From positions 74,999,487 through 75,063,486 of the forward strand of contig CM075851.1 in assembly GCA_037975125.1 (NCBI GenBank): DNA of 64,000 nucleotides. Reading direction: 5' to 3'. Below are positions 1 to 16,611 of this stretch, one piece after another (within the stretch, counting starts at the first letter, position 1; the number at the start of each line of letters is the position of its first letter). This DNA is from Latrodectus hesperus. Lineage: Eukaryota; Arthropoda; Arachnida; Araneae; Theridiidae. The translations under genes were made by a program, and so were the position numbers. The notes beneath the pieces are model-generated. The model did not search any database. It worked only from the letters and a program-made list of their open reading frames with translations, and was not told the origin of the DNA.

Positions 1-714
1 CAAATTATTTTAATTTCATTGCAAAATGAAGCAAATTTTGGGAAATGGTCGTGAGCACAGCATAAAGAATAGGACTGTTTTACTTGATATAAAATAATAT
101 AAAAATACGTATTGACCGAAAAATAAGTATTTAAAACCAAAAACACGTTTTAAAAGGTTTAGAATGAAAACTAAAAATTAAAATCATGCAAAACAAATAA
201 CTTCTAAAATGGAAGGATAATTATTGTTAATTTCATTCTTTAAGATATTTACACTTTTAATTCAATTATCTTTTAATTTTAATATTAACTTCCGGATTAT
301 TTTCCTATTTATTTTAATTTTTTCACTCAACTGTAGCCAATAAATTGTTAAGAGGATACACCATGTAAAAATAATTGATTTAAAAATTCCAAAAAGAAAC
401 TTTTAACCACTTATTTATTTTTTACTTTATTTCCTTTCCTTATTATTGACGTATGTCTTTATTAGAGACTATAACTGAATTCAGGTAGACTTGAATTGTA
501 GGAATTAACTTGGAAAATTTTCTACTTAAATCTAATTATATGCATCCTTATAAGTTTTTGTTTTTATTCTAAGCAAAATGGTATTATATTCTATTAAACT
601 TAAAAATTACATAACATTTTTATAAGTATATTTTAAACACTTTCTTAATATCTTAATCGCACTATTTATAAACATATAATAAATAAAGTGAATTTGTCAT
701 ATAAGTCTATTACT

Positions 715-781
<67 letters not shown>

Positions 782-3700
782 AATATTAAGAAAATTGTAT
801 TATAAAATGCTGAATTGAAATTAACTATACTATTTATACCGTAAAAGAAAATAACCTGGAAATTTATTCCCGTTATAATAACTAATTAACAATTATTATT
901 TTGATAGAATTTAAATAAATTGATCTAATATACGTTTAATTATGAATGGTAATTTTTTAGAATGACATAAAAATGTTATTAGTAATTTATGACTAAATTT
1001 TTGTTGTCCCAAATATTGTACGTAAAACTCTCATTTTCCATCACTTTTTAAATTTTTGTGACATTTTTAATAATAAACAGCAGTAAAATATTTGGTAATA
1101 TTTTATAATAGTTTAATAAATTAGAAAAATTTATTTGACAAAAATTTATTAATATTAAAAAACTTAAATTAAAATTTTTACATCTAAACAATTTTGCTTT
1201 TTCAAAACTAAACTTGTTAATAAGTGAAAGGAAAGTAATAGTTAAATGTGTGTTTATTTTAAAATATTATTTTATAAATTAAACACTCTCAAATACAAGT
1301 GCTATTTATCGTATTGTAGTAAATATACATTGATACAAAATTTAAAATAGTAATTTGAAATGTTTAGTGGTTAAATTAAGTGAAAATTTAATTATTAGTT
1401 TGTATATATCTGAGTTACTATTTTAAAAAAATAACTTTAAAAAATTTCTTAATTTCTCTGAATTATTTTATTGGTTCATTAATCTTTATTCTTTTATCAG
1501 TTCTGCATTTTCGCTTACAAAAAAATTTTAGTTTACGACAACAGTAAATTAGAAGAATTAATGTTTTAGTGTCTTTATATTTATAAAAAAATTTGATTGC
1601 ATAAAAATTTTTCTCTTTTAATTAATATTAACCGTGTTTAATATTTTGTAACACGTATAGTTTAGATATTTTTCTGCCAATATATTCGCTAAAAATATAT
1701 TTGCAGTCTGGATACTAAGATGGTGTGTTTAATCTCTTTACCTGTTTTTTGCTCTTAACATTAATGAAATATTAGCTGTTGTCGTCTGCCTCTTTGTTTT
1801 TTGGTTTATGAAACTTGTGTAAATCAAAAAGTGACGTTAGCTGGTTCGGTTGATCTATATACAAGTCTCACGTGTTTTACAAACAGTATTCCTATAAATT
1901 GATCTTCGAAAACTTAATAACAGAAACTGCAGCTTATAAAAAATAAAGAAGTAAAAATATGAGAATTTTAAACATTGTAAGTAAATTTTGAATAAAAAGG
2001 ATCTAAGTGGAAGCTTTTATAATTTGAGTTATAAATTTCCATAAAGACGACTAGAAGATCTCTCTTTCATGTTTTCTTGAAATACTTAGCACTTATTTGT
2101 TCATGCAAATTAAGGAAATAAAAAATAACTTAATCCTTTTCCATTTCATTTGTTAGCTACATAATTCAATAATATGCTATGAAAACATTAACCAAGTTGA
2201 TTTTACTAAGATACAAATTTCATGAAAATCGTAATTTTGTATGCACTATAAAAACAAATAACACAAGAAATATTAAGATAAGAAATAATGTCATAATTCA
2301 AATTGAAGCTAAACTTACCTAATACATCTGGGTTTTAAATGCAATTTTAAGTATAAATCTGGTTATAGAAATAATTAACTTCTTACTTTACAGTTATTGA
2401 AGATAAAAGAATACTAAAAATTGTGAGTGTGAAAACCATTTTACTTTAGCTTTTTGTTTTAAGAAGAATGTATCCTACACTGGAGACAAAATACAGTAAC
2501 TATGCTTTAAAAAGTACTTATATTACTGGTATATTGCTTCAAGCAATAAAGGAATCATTATTCAAATAATTAAAATTGTACAATTTGTTATCAAGTAAAA
2601 TTATCATTTAAAACACATATGGGAAAAATTTACAGATTGTTAAATTTATTAAACTTTATCTTATTTGAGCACATATGCTGTTATCCATTGTGAAAGAATA
2701 TTGCTAATGTAGTTCAAGTGTAATGTAGTCCTAATGTAGTCAGAAAAAGGGACTAAACATTGAGAACCACTATTTCTATCTTACTAGATGTAGCTGGATA
2801 CTTCTGCCTCGTAATGATTTATAAATAAGTAGGTCTGGTCCTTCAGGTTGAGAACTAGACGAAGTCAATTAAATTCCTGTCAGAAAAAAAAATACTGTTG
2901 AGAACCCACTAACAAGACATGCAAAGTAGATTAGCGAATTGATGATGGAAATAGACTTCGGAAACAGATTTACGATTTAAGGCTTGGCACATGTATAAAA
3001 GATTTGAATTTGTTTCACTCTGATGTCATGTGACAACTACAGAGACAGAGTAATAAATATAGATAGGATATTTTGATGATTCAAGAGGTAAGATGAAGGA
3101 GAGAATCGTTACTGATTTGGGATGATATACTTTTTTTAACTGTGCAAAGTTCTTGTAAAAATATACGAAGTACTAGGTCTGTGATTAGCAGGGAGGTAAA
3201 GAGCGAAGTAACTGAGTTTTGAACAGTAAATCAAAGAACTTATATTTTAAAATTCAAAATTTTCCTCATGACAATGCTCATTGTGCATGCATTTACTGAA
3301 GATGATGAGTAAATACTGTGGTGACTCATCACAACTTCTCTAAGAAATTGTGGGGATTCCTCATATCTTTTCTGAGAAATTCTTGCCCTTTTACAAAAAA
3401 CTTGAATTCGAAAAGTAATACTGAAAATTGCGAAAGGAAAATAAAAACTTATCAATCAGATTTCTGTACCAATGGTATTAACTTCATGAAATGTACCCAA
3501 CTAATCAGTATACTTTGTAGGCGCGATTTATACATTCTATCAGTGAGATCTGAACCGAACACAGAACACTTGCTCTCAAAATCTCATGCTAAGAGGATGA
3601 GCTGTTTCAGTCTTAATAAATATCTTTGTTTCTATGTAACTTGTGTTGTCTGCGATAAACGTTGTTTATTTTAAAAATTGCCTTCTGAAAAAAGTTAAAC

Positions 3701-4342
3701 ATCCATTAACTTACACCATAATACGTACAAATAAAAATGTTTATGTATGGGGATTATTTATGCTTCAAATATTTATTAAATTTCACAAAAAATTCTATGA
3801 ATATATATAAAAGTATCAATGTGTTCCCATTAAAATTCATTAAATGTATGATTTTATTTTTAATATAATGTATAAAATTTATATTAAATAATATTCATTG
3901 TAATGAGAAGATTTTTTCAATAATATTTTTGAAAATAGTTGATTTTAGAAATTAATATATCAAAAATTGAACTTATAATTTGAGGGAATTATGTTACATT
4001 TGAGATTTATATGTATCCTATATATATAAATTTCATTGAAGAAAATAACAAGATAAGTTAATAGCCTAAATTACTTTAAGATGTACTTGAAAACTGAAAA
4101 ATAAATAATTACCTTTGATATTTCAATACTTAATTAATATATATTATAAATATTGAAATATTAAGATAAATTTCAATAAGTTAACAATATTTAAATGGTT
4201 AAATTTTTTTTGTTTAGTTTTTAAATTTTTCATTGCTTATAAAATTTTATTAAATTTGCTGCATTGTTAATATTTATTCATATTGTCTAAAAATAAACAA
4301 GAATGTATTTTTGTGTTCTATATGTGAATATTTACGTTGAAA
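1..4342. other. AT-rich DNA without recognisable gene
   Basis: Apart from a (TA)n run at 718-776, I see nothing that can be assigned. Stretches at about 2700-3100 and 3240-3670 are slightly less AT-rich and hold short open frames on both strands (118 and 71 codons). Neither shows a known motif, and they overlap antisense to each other. They may be fragments of old repeats. Confidence 0.6.
718..776. repeat. (TA)n microsatellite
   Basis: Uninterrupted alternating TA of about 59 bases in non-coding DNA. Confidence 0.95.
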
Positions 4343-4541
<199 letters not shown>

Positions 4542-5248
4542 CGGAAAATGTACATAAGGCCTTATTAATAGACATTATATCTCTTTCATGGAAATTTGGA
4601 TTAATTTATGTAATACATATTTTAATGAAATTTATTGTTTATTTAGACTATAATTGCCTTGCATTTGTTGTTAAAAATTAATCACTTAAAATCATTTTAA
4701 AACTTTTTTCCTGTGTGATCAAATTATCGTTTCTTTTAAAAATAAGATATTACTATTTAATAAACTGTATGACAAATAAATAATGTTTTTAAATTAAACT
4801 TTTCGTAATGGACACGTTAAAATTAAGAAAGTTATCGCTAATTACATTTTCAGACATGGATTATTTTTATTAAAATTTATTCTTGATCTATTACTTCCTC
4901 CATAATTAAAAAATCAGCAAGCAATCTGTTTCAACTTTATACAAATTTATTTGAAAGTTGCATTTAATTAAATTAAAGCAGGAAACTGGAATGTATATAT
5001 CATTTCTGTTAAATTAGCTCATTATACTTGATTGAAACACTTCAATTAATTTCTTATTCATCTTTTCCTCAATTAACCAGTGAATACTTTACTAAGGAAT
5101 AATTAAATACTTTTCTAGAAATCTTATCAGGAAGAATATTTAGATAAGCTCTAAAGTTTCTGTTTAGTTAATATCTGTTCAAATTTCAGTTTCAACAAAT
5201 AATTAAAGTTATTAGAGAAATGCTTATTAAATGCTATTAAAAATGCTT

Positions 5249-9954
<4,706 letters not shown>

Positions 9955-10001
<47 letters not shown>
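9955..10001. repeat. (TA)n microsatellite
   Basis: About 46 bases of pure TA. The 14-base word TTTTGCCAAATTAA occurs just before the array and again about 60 bases upstream, so the array sits at a small local duplication. Confidence 0.9.
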
Positions 10002-10007
<6 letters not shown>

Positions 10008-13000
10008 ATTCCTGAGATTTAAAATTAATGCCTTTTTCTTCTGTTGAACACTTAGAGTGATTTTGAAAAAGAAAGGGAAATATCTGAGTAACTTATGTCA
10101 TTTGATTTTATCAGCTACTGAATGTTGTTATTTGAAATTTAAATATTTTATAACTATATGTACTTATAAATAAAGTTGCAGTAATTTATCAAAACTTATT
10201 TTAATGTTTCACATAGTACATTTTTCTTCGTTTGGATAAGTAATAATTGGTTTTGATAACAATATAGCACATAAATAAATTTGAAAAAAAGCTATGTGGC
10301 TTTCTTTGTTTAGTATATGTTTAAAATATGTTTGCTAATAATTAAATAATTACTGTATTTTACTGAATAATTAACTTTTTTCTGATATAATCTGGTTTTC
10401 GAGTACTTATAATATGACTTGCCAAAAATAATTACTCCGTAAGAATCTAAATTATGTGTTTAAACTCTTTTTGTATTTCGAGCTGATAAACACTTAACAT
10501 TTATCACAGAGATTAAGTTTAAATGAAATGCTTTCTCATTATTTTGCATAATTTTAGCGCACATTTTTGACTTCTGTGATACTAGAAAATATACAAGTAT
10601 TTAATGTATATTTTAAAAAATGGATTTATTTTGTAGAAAACTGAATTATTATTTAATATTTATGCAAAATAAATAGATATATGCAAAGAATCAGATATTT
10701 TTTAAAAATTATAAAATAAAACATTAACAATTTTTTACATGCCGAATGAGAAAAGTTAAAAATTATCCATCTTATAAAATTTAATTTTATGATACATAAC
10801 GATATTTAAATGTTATTTCTATATATGGAATTAAAATTAAAGTTTTATGTACAACATAACTTTAAATACGAAGTTTTAGTTTAAAGTGTTACTATCTGCT
10901 TAGAATTTCCTACGTTCTCTCTCATTGTGCTTAAATTAAAAATAACAATGTTTTACTTTTGAGAATTGTAAAATAAAAGTGTGTAATCCAAATAAAAAGG
11001 AATAACTATAACCCCATTCTAAAAATTCTAAATCTACAATATCAAATTGGTGATATTTCATAATTACTTTCCTGGAATACTGAACTATTAAAACAATTAT
11101 CATTCAACGGTTATAAATATATTATGCATATAATATATTTTCAAAAATAAATTAGATTATTTTTTTTAATTTTTCATTGAACACTCAATGTTAATGTCAA
11201 AATATGTTTAATATAGCCTAGAAGTGTTTTATTTTAACGATTAGTAAACATGAAGTATAATATGCATATCTTTTCTACTGAAAAAATGATTAAACTTTTT
11301 TTAATTAAAAATTTAATATAAAGGAAAATTTTAATATTACATATAACTTAAATTAGTAATAATTTAGCAATGAAATATCTGTGTGGCTTTGGTTTAATAT
11401 TATGCTCATTTTCAATGCATTTGAAGAAGTTGAAAAATAATTTATTTTCTTAAATATTTTTACATTAAATACATCTATACGTATTTAATCTATATATAAT
11501 GTATAGAGATGTATATAAGTCTATAAGTAATAAAATTTATTTTTTGTCATGATCGTTCACAGAAATTAAATAACTATATCAACTGAATCTCATTTCTTAC
11601 TTTTTGAAAAAAACAAAACAAAATAGAAATTTTTGTTTTATTTAGGAGTGTAATATATTCTCTCTAATGGATATTTAAATTAAATTCTCCTATGAACAAT
11701 ATTCATAATTTTGTAATTTTTATTCTGATAATGTTTTGATAATTTTAATTCTTTTTGCGCACGCCCATTCCGCTCTGTTTTAATTAAAACCAGTCCTGTC
11801 AGCTTTGCTTCATAAATTGATATTTCATAAATGTTCTTGATTTTATTTTAAAACTTAGGCAAAGATATCCTAAATTAAAAAATATTAATATTTATAATTT
11901 TATAAATTTTAGATTCAAATCCAAATTAAACTATTTGATTTAAAATAAAGATAGCTATTACGAATATAGATTGAATCTATATTTATCAGCCAAAAGAATA
12001 CGATAAAACTGATTTAATTAAGAATTTCATTTGTGCCCAGTTGTTATTATCTTTTTCAAACATTGTTGTAGTTTCCAAAAACTGCTATGTTAAACAGCTG
12101 TATTTAAAATACACGATTTTTATTACAATATTTATTATATAAATTATCTAGTATTTCTTCTGATATTATTCTTAATCAGTAAATGCTTATGACTTATATT
12201 AATATAGTTGTTAATAATTTATTTAATACAGATATGTATTTCAAATTGTCATTTCATATTTATTGGATTTATTATCCAATATTTGAAGTACCACACTTGA
12301 AACGTCTTATATTTCAAGCATCTCATTATGTAGACTCAGTAAGTCGCCTTATGTGGTTATTTTAATCATTAAAATCATAATTTCTGATATATATATATAA
12401 TTATTAATAATTTACGAAATTAAGGTATATTTTTTTAACTTTTACTTTATTTTTATTGGATTTAGTAACCACATTTCATATATAGAGTTTTTCAACGAAT
12501 AAATTATTTTTATTTAATGTGAAACTCTGAGAGCAAATAAGACTGAATGTTATTCCTGCAACATCATAACTATTTATAACTAATGAATATACATTTGATT
12601 GCATATGCTGGTGTCTATCGTTTCAAATAAGTCAGTGGTTTTTCTTGACATTTCATGAAAATTTTGTATCTATTCTTCGAAACTAGTGAGTCAAAATAAC
12701 GAGTAAAGAAGGAAACTGAATAATTAGCTTTAATACGAATGAGTTGTCCGTGCAGTTGGATATCAGAATAATGAAAACTCCTAAAATAAAAATAGCATTG
12801 CTGAATACGCTTCATAAACATTAAGGCTTTGAAGGTTGCATGGAGCACACAGTCACCTCATGCTTCAAAAATCCACATGCAGGAAAAAATTTATCTATCT
12901 GTATTAAGTCATCCTTTCAATTTTCTCCTGTCTGACATTCCGCTTTAAATGTTTTTATGAATATAAATGCATATATATTTTATTAGTATGTGGTAGCTTT

Positions 13001-13079
13001 ATTGAAGTTATGAAAAACTTAAAATTTTTAGAAAAATATAAAATGTTTGATTTCTTAGACTTTTAAAGAAACCAGATAG
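10002..13079. other. AT-rich DNA without recognisable gene
   Basis: Only short open frames are present (for example 77 codons on the minus strand at 12615-12848, 60 codons on the plus strand at 12183-12365). None has a recognisable domain. Confidence 0.6.
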
Positions 13080-13850
13080 TAGGAATCGGTCTGATGAAGC
13101 ATGTAACCAAAACATCCTAACTTTCATGCGTTTGTAAGGGTACAGTGTTTAAAATCATGATAGCATACCTACAGCATGGCATGATAACCACGATAAATCG
13201 AAACAAGGGGGGTGGTTGAGAATTTCAGTGAAAGAGACCGACTAATATTGAAGTGAATAGTAATGTCTAAAAAGCGAAAAACTACAGCAAAAGTAACTGC
13301 CTAGGTCAATCAGCATTTGGATTTTAAAGATTCAATGATTACATTTAGAATACACCTCATTAAGCTGAACATTTATGGTTCAGCAGCAACTCCCAAGCCA
13401 CTTGTCGTACATGTTAATGCTAAACGTCATCTACCCTATTGTTACACTCATAGAACCTAGTCAATTGATATGTTCTGACAAAACACACTTTTCTAAGCAC
13501 AAAGAGAAAAGACGGACAGTTGAAAGACAGTGCAGAAAAGTATTATCAGGATTAGTGGTCAGCCATGTCATGGTTTTCTGCTAAACCAAACATAGCCCTG
13601 AAAACAATGATCATTGGTGAGAAGAATGGAAATATTTTAACTGACTGATTCCATTCTATGAAGCAAACTTTATTTACTGCAATGGAGGAAACTTTCAAGG
13701 ATTAAGAGGCGGAACATGTCTAATCATTGATTTATGAACTAGGGGATGAAGTTAAAAATCTACTAATTATGTTTACCCGCACAATCATCTGACCTTAATA
13801 TAATTAAAACGTTGTAATCTATTTTAACGTACAATACGACTTTGACAATA
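13080..13850 (+). pseudogene. Decayed Tc1-like transposase
   Basis: This is a relic of a Tc1-type cut-and-paste DNA transposase. From 13227 one frame reads SERDRLILK, a stop, then KTTAKVTA, a stop, then VNQHLDFKDS and up to VNAKR near 13425. That matches the usual Tc1 order of paired helix-turn-helix segments (SERDRRTLKRIV, TTAAKVTAELNQHLED, AKPLVT-NAKR), as I recall the family. Upstream, near 13155-13205, a frame reads IMIAYLQHGMITTINRN, like the first helix-turn-helix of the same family. Further on, CSDKTHF near 13470 resembles the first catalytic Asp region (WSDESSF). After that the frame breaks up, and I cannot place the second and third catalytic acids or the terminal inverted repeats. 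At least two in-frame stops and several frameshifts mean it cannot encode an active enzyme. Confidence 0.75.
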
Positions 13851-14340
13851 TCTCCATGAAAAAGGTATGCCTCTAAGCTCTTTTCATTGCTTTTATGAAT
13901 CCAAGCTATATTATATACGAAAGGTAGTTTTACATTATGCAAATGAACGATTGTTTATAAATTTAGATTACTTCAATTATTTTGATAACTATCTGTAAAT
14001 AGGATTACTCTCATCTGTAATATAAAATAATATTAAAAATTTTTTTACCGAGAATACATGAACAATTTTTACAGATGCTGGAGTTTAAAGTTTATATTTC
14101 AGTTAAAAATAAACTGAAAATGATTTTTGAAGAAAATTTTATGGTACTGAAAAATAATTAAATAAAACTAAATTATATAGTACTAAAAATATAAAAATCA
14201 CAATTTATATTTAGTTTATCTTATTTCAATCAATTTCAACTTTGTTATTAATATTTTAAATTTAGTTGATAAATAATAAACAGGCTTATAGGAAAAATAT
14301 TTGTAAGTATGTTAACAAATTGCATGCATTTTAATGTGAC

Positions 14341-14350
14341 AAGCATTACA
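14341..14350. repeat. Left target-site duplication of LINE insertion
   Basis: AAGCATTACA here is repeated exactly at 16602-16611 on the far side of the LINE fragment. Confidence 0.85.
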
Positions 14351-14353
14351 AAA

Positions 14354-14751
14354 TGAGTGATACCTTTGCATTTAACAAAGGTGTGAGACAAGGTGATGGA
14401 CTTTCGGCTACACTATTCAATCTAGCTCTACATACTCTATTGAGCCAGTTGCACAAAGAGGTACAATCTACCATAAATCCAGCCAAATTTGTGCATATGC
14501 TGATGACATTGTGATCATCTCAAGAAATGAAAGGACTTAAAAAGAATGTTGCAGAGAGTTGGAAAAAAGAGCCAACAATGTTGGTTTACAAATCAACGAA
14601 AGCAAGACCAAATGTTTGATAATATCACCCAAGGAATCTAGAAGGGAACCAAGAAGTATTGAAATCGAGGGTAAAAACTTTGAAGGAGTGTCACAATTCA
14701 AGTATCTTGGAACTTTTATTTGCAAAGACAACAGCCTGCAAAATGATTTGA
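14354..14751 (+). pseudogene. LINE reverse transcriptase fragment (palm/YADD part)
   Basis: Translated in two frames, this carries the block [17 protein letters not shown], then after a one-base shift near 14461 [14 protein letters not shown], with the catalytic YADD at 14496-14507. It continues with ANNVGLQINESKTKC and FEGVSQFKYLGTFI, the conserved blocks after the active site. These are reverse transcriptase motifs in the expected order. Breaks: the frameshift near 14461 and a TAA stop at about 14537. The reading frame ends at DLK where the mariner begins, and the rest of the LINE resumes at about 16042. The N-terminal endonuclease and fingers are absent because of 5' truncation. Confidence 0.85.
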
Positions 14752-14883
14752 AACACATTTTTAGAACGATTTCGATTAAGAATTTTAAAAAAGTAAATGT
14801 TTTGAAATAAAATTTTTTGGCAACAGCTTATTATTTGAAATGAGAAATATCGTCTGTTACTTTAAATTTATTGTTCTTTCAAA

Positions 14884-15973
14884 ATGTAGCATGTAAACAA
14901 GCTGTGGATTGAGGGATATGTTTTTGCGCTTTCCGAAGAAAAATATTCTTATTCCAGGATTCAAAAACGTTGTGAAATGCATGGTATTAAAATTTCTAAG
15001 TGAAAAATAAGCAACATTATTAATCGGGCAGGAAAAAACCGTCAATCATTATTTCTATATGGAAAGAAGACTCCACACGAATATCCGAAAAAAGTAAGTA
15101 CTGTTTCAAATGTTCCTAAAGTGAAATCGCTGGTAACAAGGGAAAATCCATCAACACAGAAATCAATTGCAAAGTCTTTAGATGCATCTGTATCAACAAT
15201 AAATAAAATAAAAAATCAAGATTTACAACTTAAAAAAGCTAAAAAGCATAATGTTCACCAGCTTTTACCGAGACATGTGGCTCAACGCAAAACATTTTGT
15301 AGAATCCTGTATGAAAACGATTTAGCAGGAGATAAATGGAAATACATTGTGACCCTTGATGAAACATAGGTTTACCTAAATGACTGCAACAAAAAAAGTT
15401 CTATTTACTATGGGAAACGAGGAGAAAAAATGTACAAATCTGGTTCCGTTAATGTAAAGAAAGTTTCAGTAAGACGTTTATGATAGTCGCAGGTTTCTTC
15501 TACAATGGGAAATTAAAAATGAAAAGATTAGGAAAAAATGTTGAAATCAACTCATCATACGATCAGGAGAAGGTTTTACGTCCAATATTTACAGAAAAAT
15601 TCCACTTCTTTATCCCAAAGACTTTCAAAGAGTGAAACATCAACAAGACAAAGCTACAAGTCATACTTCGAAAACTACCACTGCATTCCTTGAAAAAATG
15701 AAGACTAATACAGGTATTGCATATATACCTTTTCAACATATTCCTTTGAAGTGTCCTGACGTTTCATCTATGGACTATTGTGCCTTTGGACTGTTGAAAA
15801 GAGCTATTTCTAAACGCAAACCCACCACGATGGATGGACTCTGGAAAGTAGTGGAAGATGAATGGAAAGAAATACCCCTGGAAATTTTACGAAAATCTCT
15901 TATATCATGGAAATCACGATGCAGACTTATTGTCCAGAAAAAAAGCTATCAGATCGAACATTTAAAAAAATAG
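14884..15973 (+). pseudogene. Broken mariner transposase, DD41D type
   Basis: DDE-type transposase of the IS630-Tc1-mariner superfamily. The N-terminal helix-turn-helix part reads LWIEGYVFALSEEKYSYSRI and onward, through STQKSIAKSLDASVSTINKI. The first catalytic Asp is in VTLDET (15358-15360), the second in QQDKATSHT (15647-15649) and the third in DVSSMDYCAFGLLK (15773-15775). Forty-one residues separate the second and third Asp, the DD41D spacing described for the rosa-like mariner group rather than the DD34D of classic mariners. Damage: TAG after the likely start (14887), TGA at 15001, TAG at 15367 where the family has Trp (DETW), a frame change near 15475, another near 15600, and a terminal stop at 15971. 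Dead copy. Its assignment to rosa rests on spacing only. Confidence 0.85.
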
Positions 15974-16007
15974 TCTTTACATTTTAAACATTACTTAAAC
16001 GGCCTCA

Positions 16008-16039
16008 AAATCGTTCTAAAAATGTGTTAATACCCTCTG
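16008..16039 (-). repeat. Right terminal inverted repeat of nested mariner
   Basis: Complete right end with an adjoining TA (16040-16041). Twenty-one inner bases are matched at 14752-14772. The outer 11 have no left counterpart. Confidence 0.8.
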
Positions 16040-16041
16040 TA

Positions 16042-16581
16042 TGCGAGAGAGTGCAAGCTGGTAATAGAGCTTTCTACGCAAATAAAAAGTTATTCAATAA
16101 TAGATTGATATCACGAAAAACAAAACTGCATATCTATAAAACCCTCATCAGACCAATCGTTACATATGCCGGTGAAACATGGACACTGAATGTAAGGGAC
16201 TCGGAATATATTAGAATTTTTGAACGTAAAGTTTTAAGGAAAATCTATGGACCAAGGCTTGAAAACGGTGTATGGATCAGAAGAAATAATAAAGAATTAA
16301 TGCACCTAGTGAGAAACAAAGACATAGTGAGATTCATTAAAGCACAAAGAATACGGTGGCTTGGCCACGCACACCGCAGAGATGAAAAAAATATCATAAA
16401 AATGATAACAAAGGGTAAATTATTCAATAGCAAGAAGAAGGGAAGACCCAGAGAAATATGGATTAATAATGTGGAAAATGACCGGGAGACCATAAAGATA
16501 TAGAATTGGAAAAATTTAGCTCTGAAGCGGGATAAGTGGAAGGAGGTTGTAGTGGAGGCTAAGGCCTGCATAGGGCTGTAA
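16042..16581 (+). pseudogene. LINE C-terminal domain, resumed after mariner
   Basis: The LINE reading frame resumes with RVQAGNRAFYANKKLFN, SRKTKLHIYKTLIRP, YAGETWTL, FERKVLRKIYGP, RIRWLGHAHRRD and KKKGRPREIW, ending VVVEAKACIGL before TAA at 16579-16581. The LYGxETWTL, FERKVLRKIYGP and GRPR blocks are characteristic of the C-terminal part of arthropod LINE polyproteins. One in-frame TAG at 16501-16503 interrupts the frame 26 codons before the normal end; otherwise the 159-codon frame is open. A few bases from the mariner end (16041 to about 16050) make the exact junction uncertain. Confidence 0.85.
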
Positions 16582-16601
16582 CGTCAGTTAAGAACAAGAA
16601 G

Positions 16602-16611
16602 AAGCATTACA
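16602..16611. repeat. Right target-site duplication of LINE insertion
   Basis: Exact copy of 14341-14350, directly after the AAG-rich 3' tail. Confidence 0.85.

Larger units (their letters stand above)
14752..16039 (+). mobile_element. Nested mariner-type DNA transposon (DD41D spacing)
   Basis: The element has matching ends: 14752-14772 on the left pairs with 16008-16028 on the right over 21 bases without mismatch (AACACATTTTTAGAACGATT and one further T). The right end extends 11 bases further (CAGAGGGTATT when read inward) to a TA at 16040-16041. The left end lacks those 11 bases and a clear TA, so the left tip has been deleted. Total length of about 1.29 kb is typical for mariner. It lies in the LINE, in the same orientation, and splits its reading frame between DLK and RVQAGNRAF. 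Confidence 0.85.
14351..16601 (+). mobile_element. 5'-truncated LINE (non-LTR retrotransposon), split by mariner
   Basis: Two blocks of reverse-transcriptase-type coding sequence (14351-14751 and 16040-16601) are in the same order and orientation and are interrupted by a mariner element. The whole is flanked by a perfect 10-bp duplication (14341-14350, 16602-16611), the hallmark of target-primed insertion. The left edge starts inside the reverse transcriptase, so the copy was 5'-truncated on arrival. The right edge follows the terminal stop codon by about 20 bases and ends in an AAG-rich tail, not poly(A). Without the mariner the insert is about 0.96 kb. The clade is not resolved; the protein resembles the common arthropod endonuclease-reverse transcriptases with a C-terminal KGRPR segment. 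Confidence 0.85.

Noticed and set aside
2740..2780. TTGAGAACCACT word as a hAT terminus
   Set aside because: Only about 12 bases match, no transposase nearby and no partner end found.
3535..3625. Possible tRNA or SINE on the minus strand, with GTTCGGTTCAGATC resembling a B-box
   Set aside because: The B-box fit is partial, no acceptor stem or convincing A-box pairs with it, and the spacing is off.
3240..3674. Overlapping 118-codon plus and 71-codon minus frames as a gene
   Set aside because: No known motif, antisense overlap, no splice or promoter support; lengths are within what chance allows in 64 kb.
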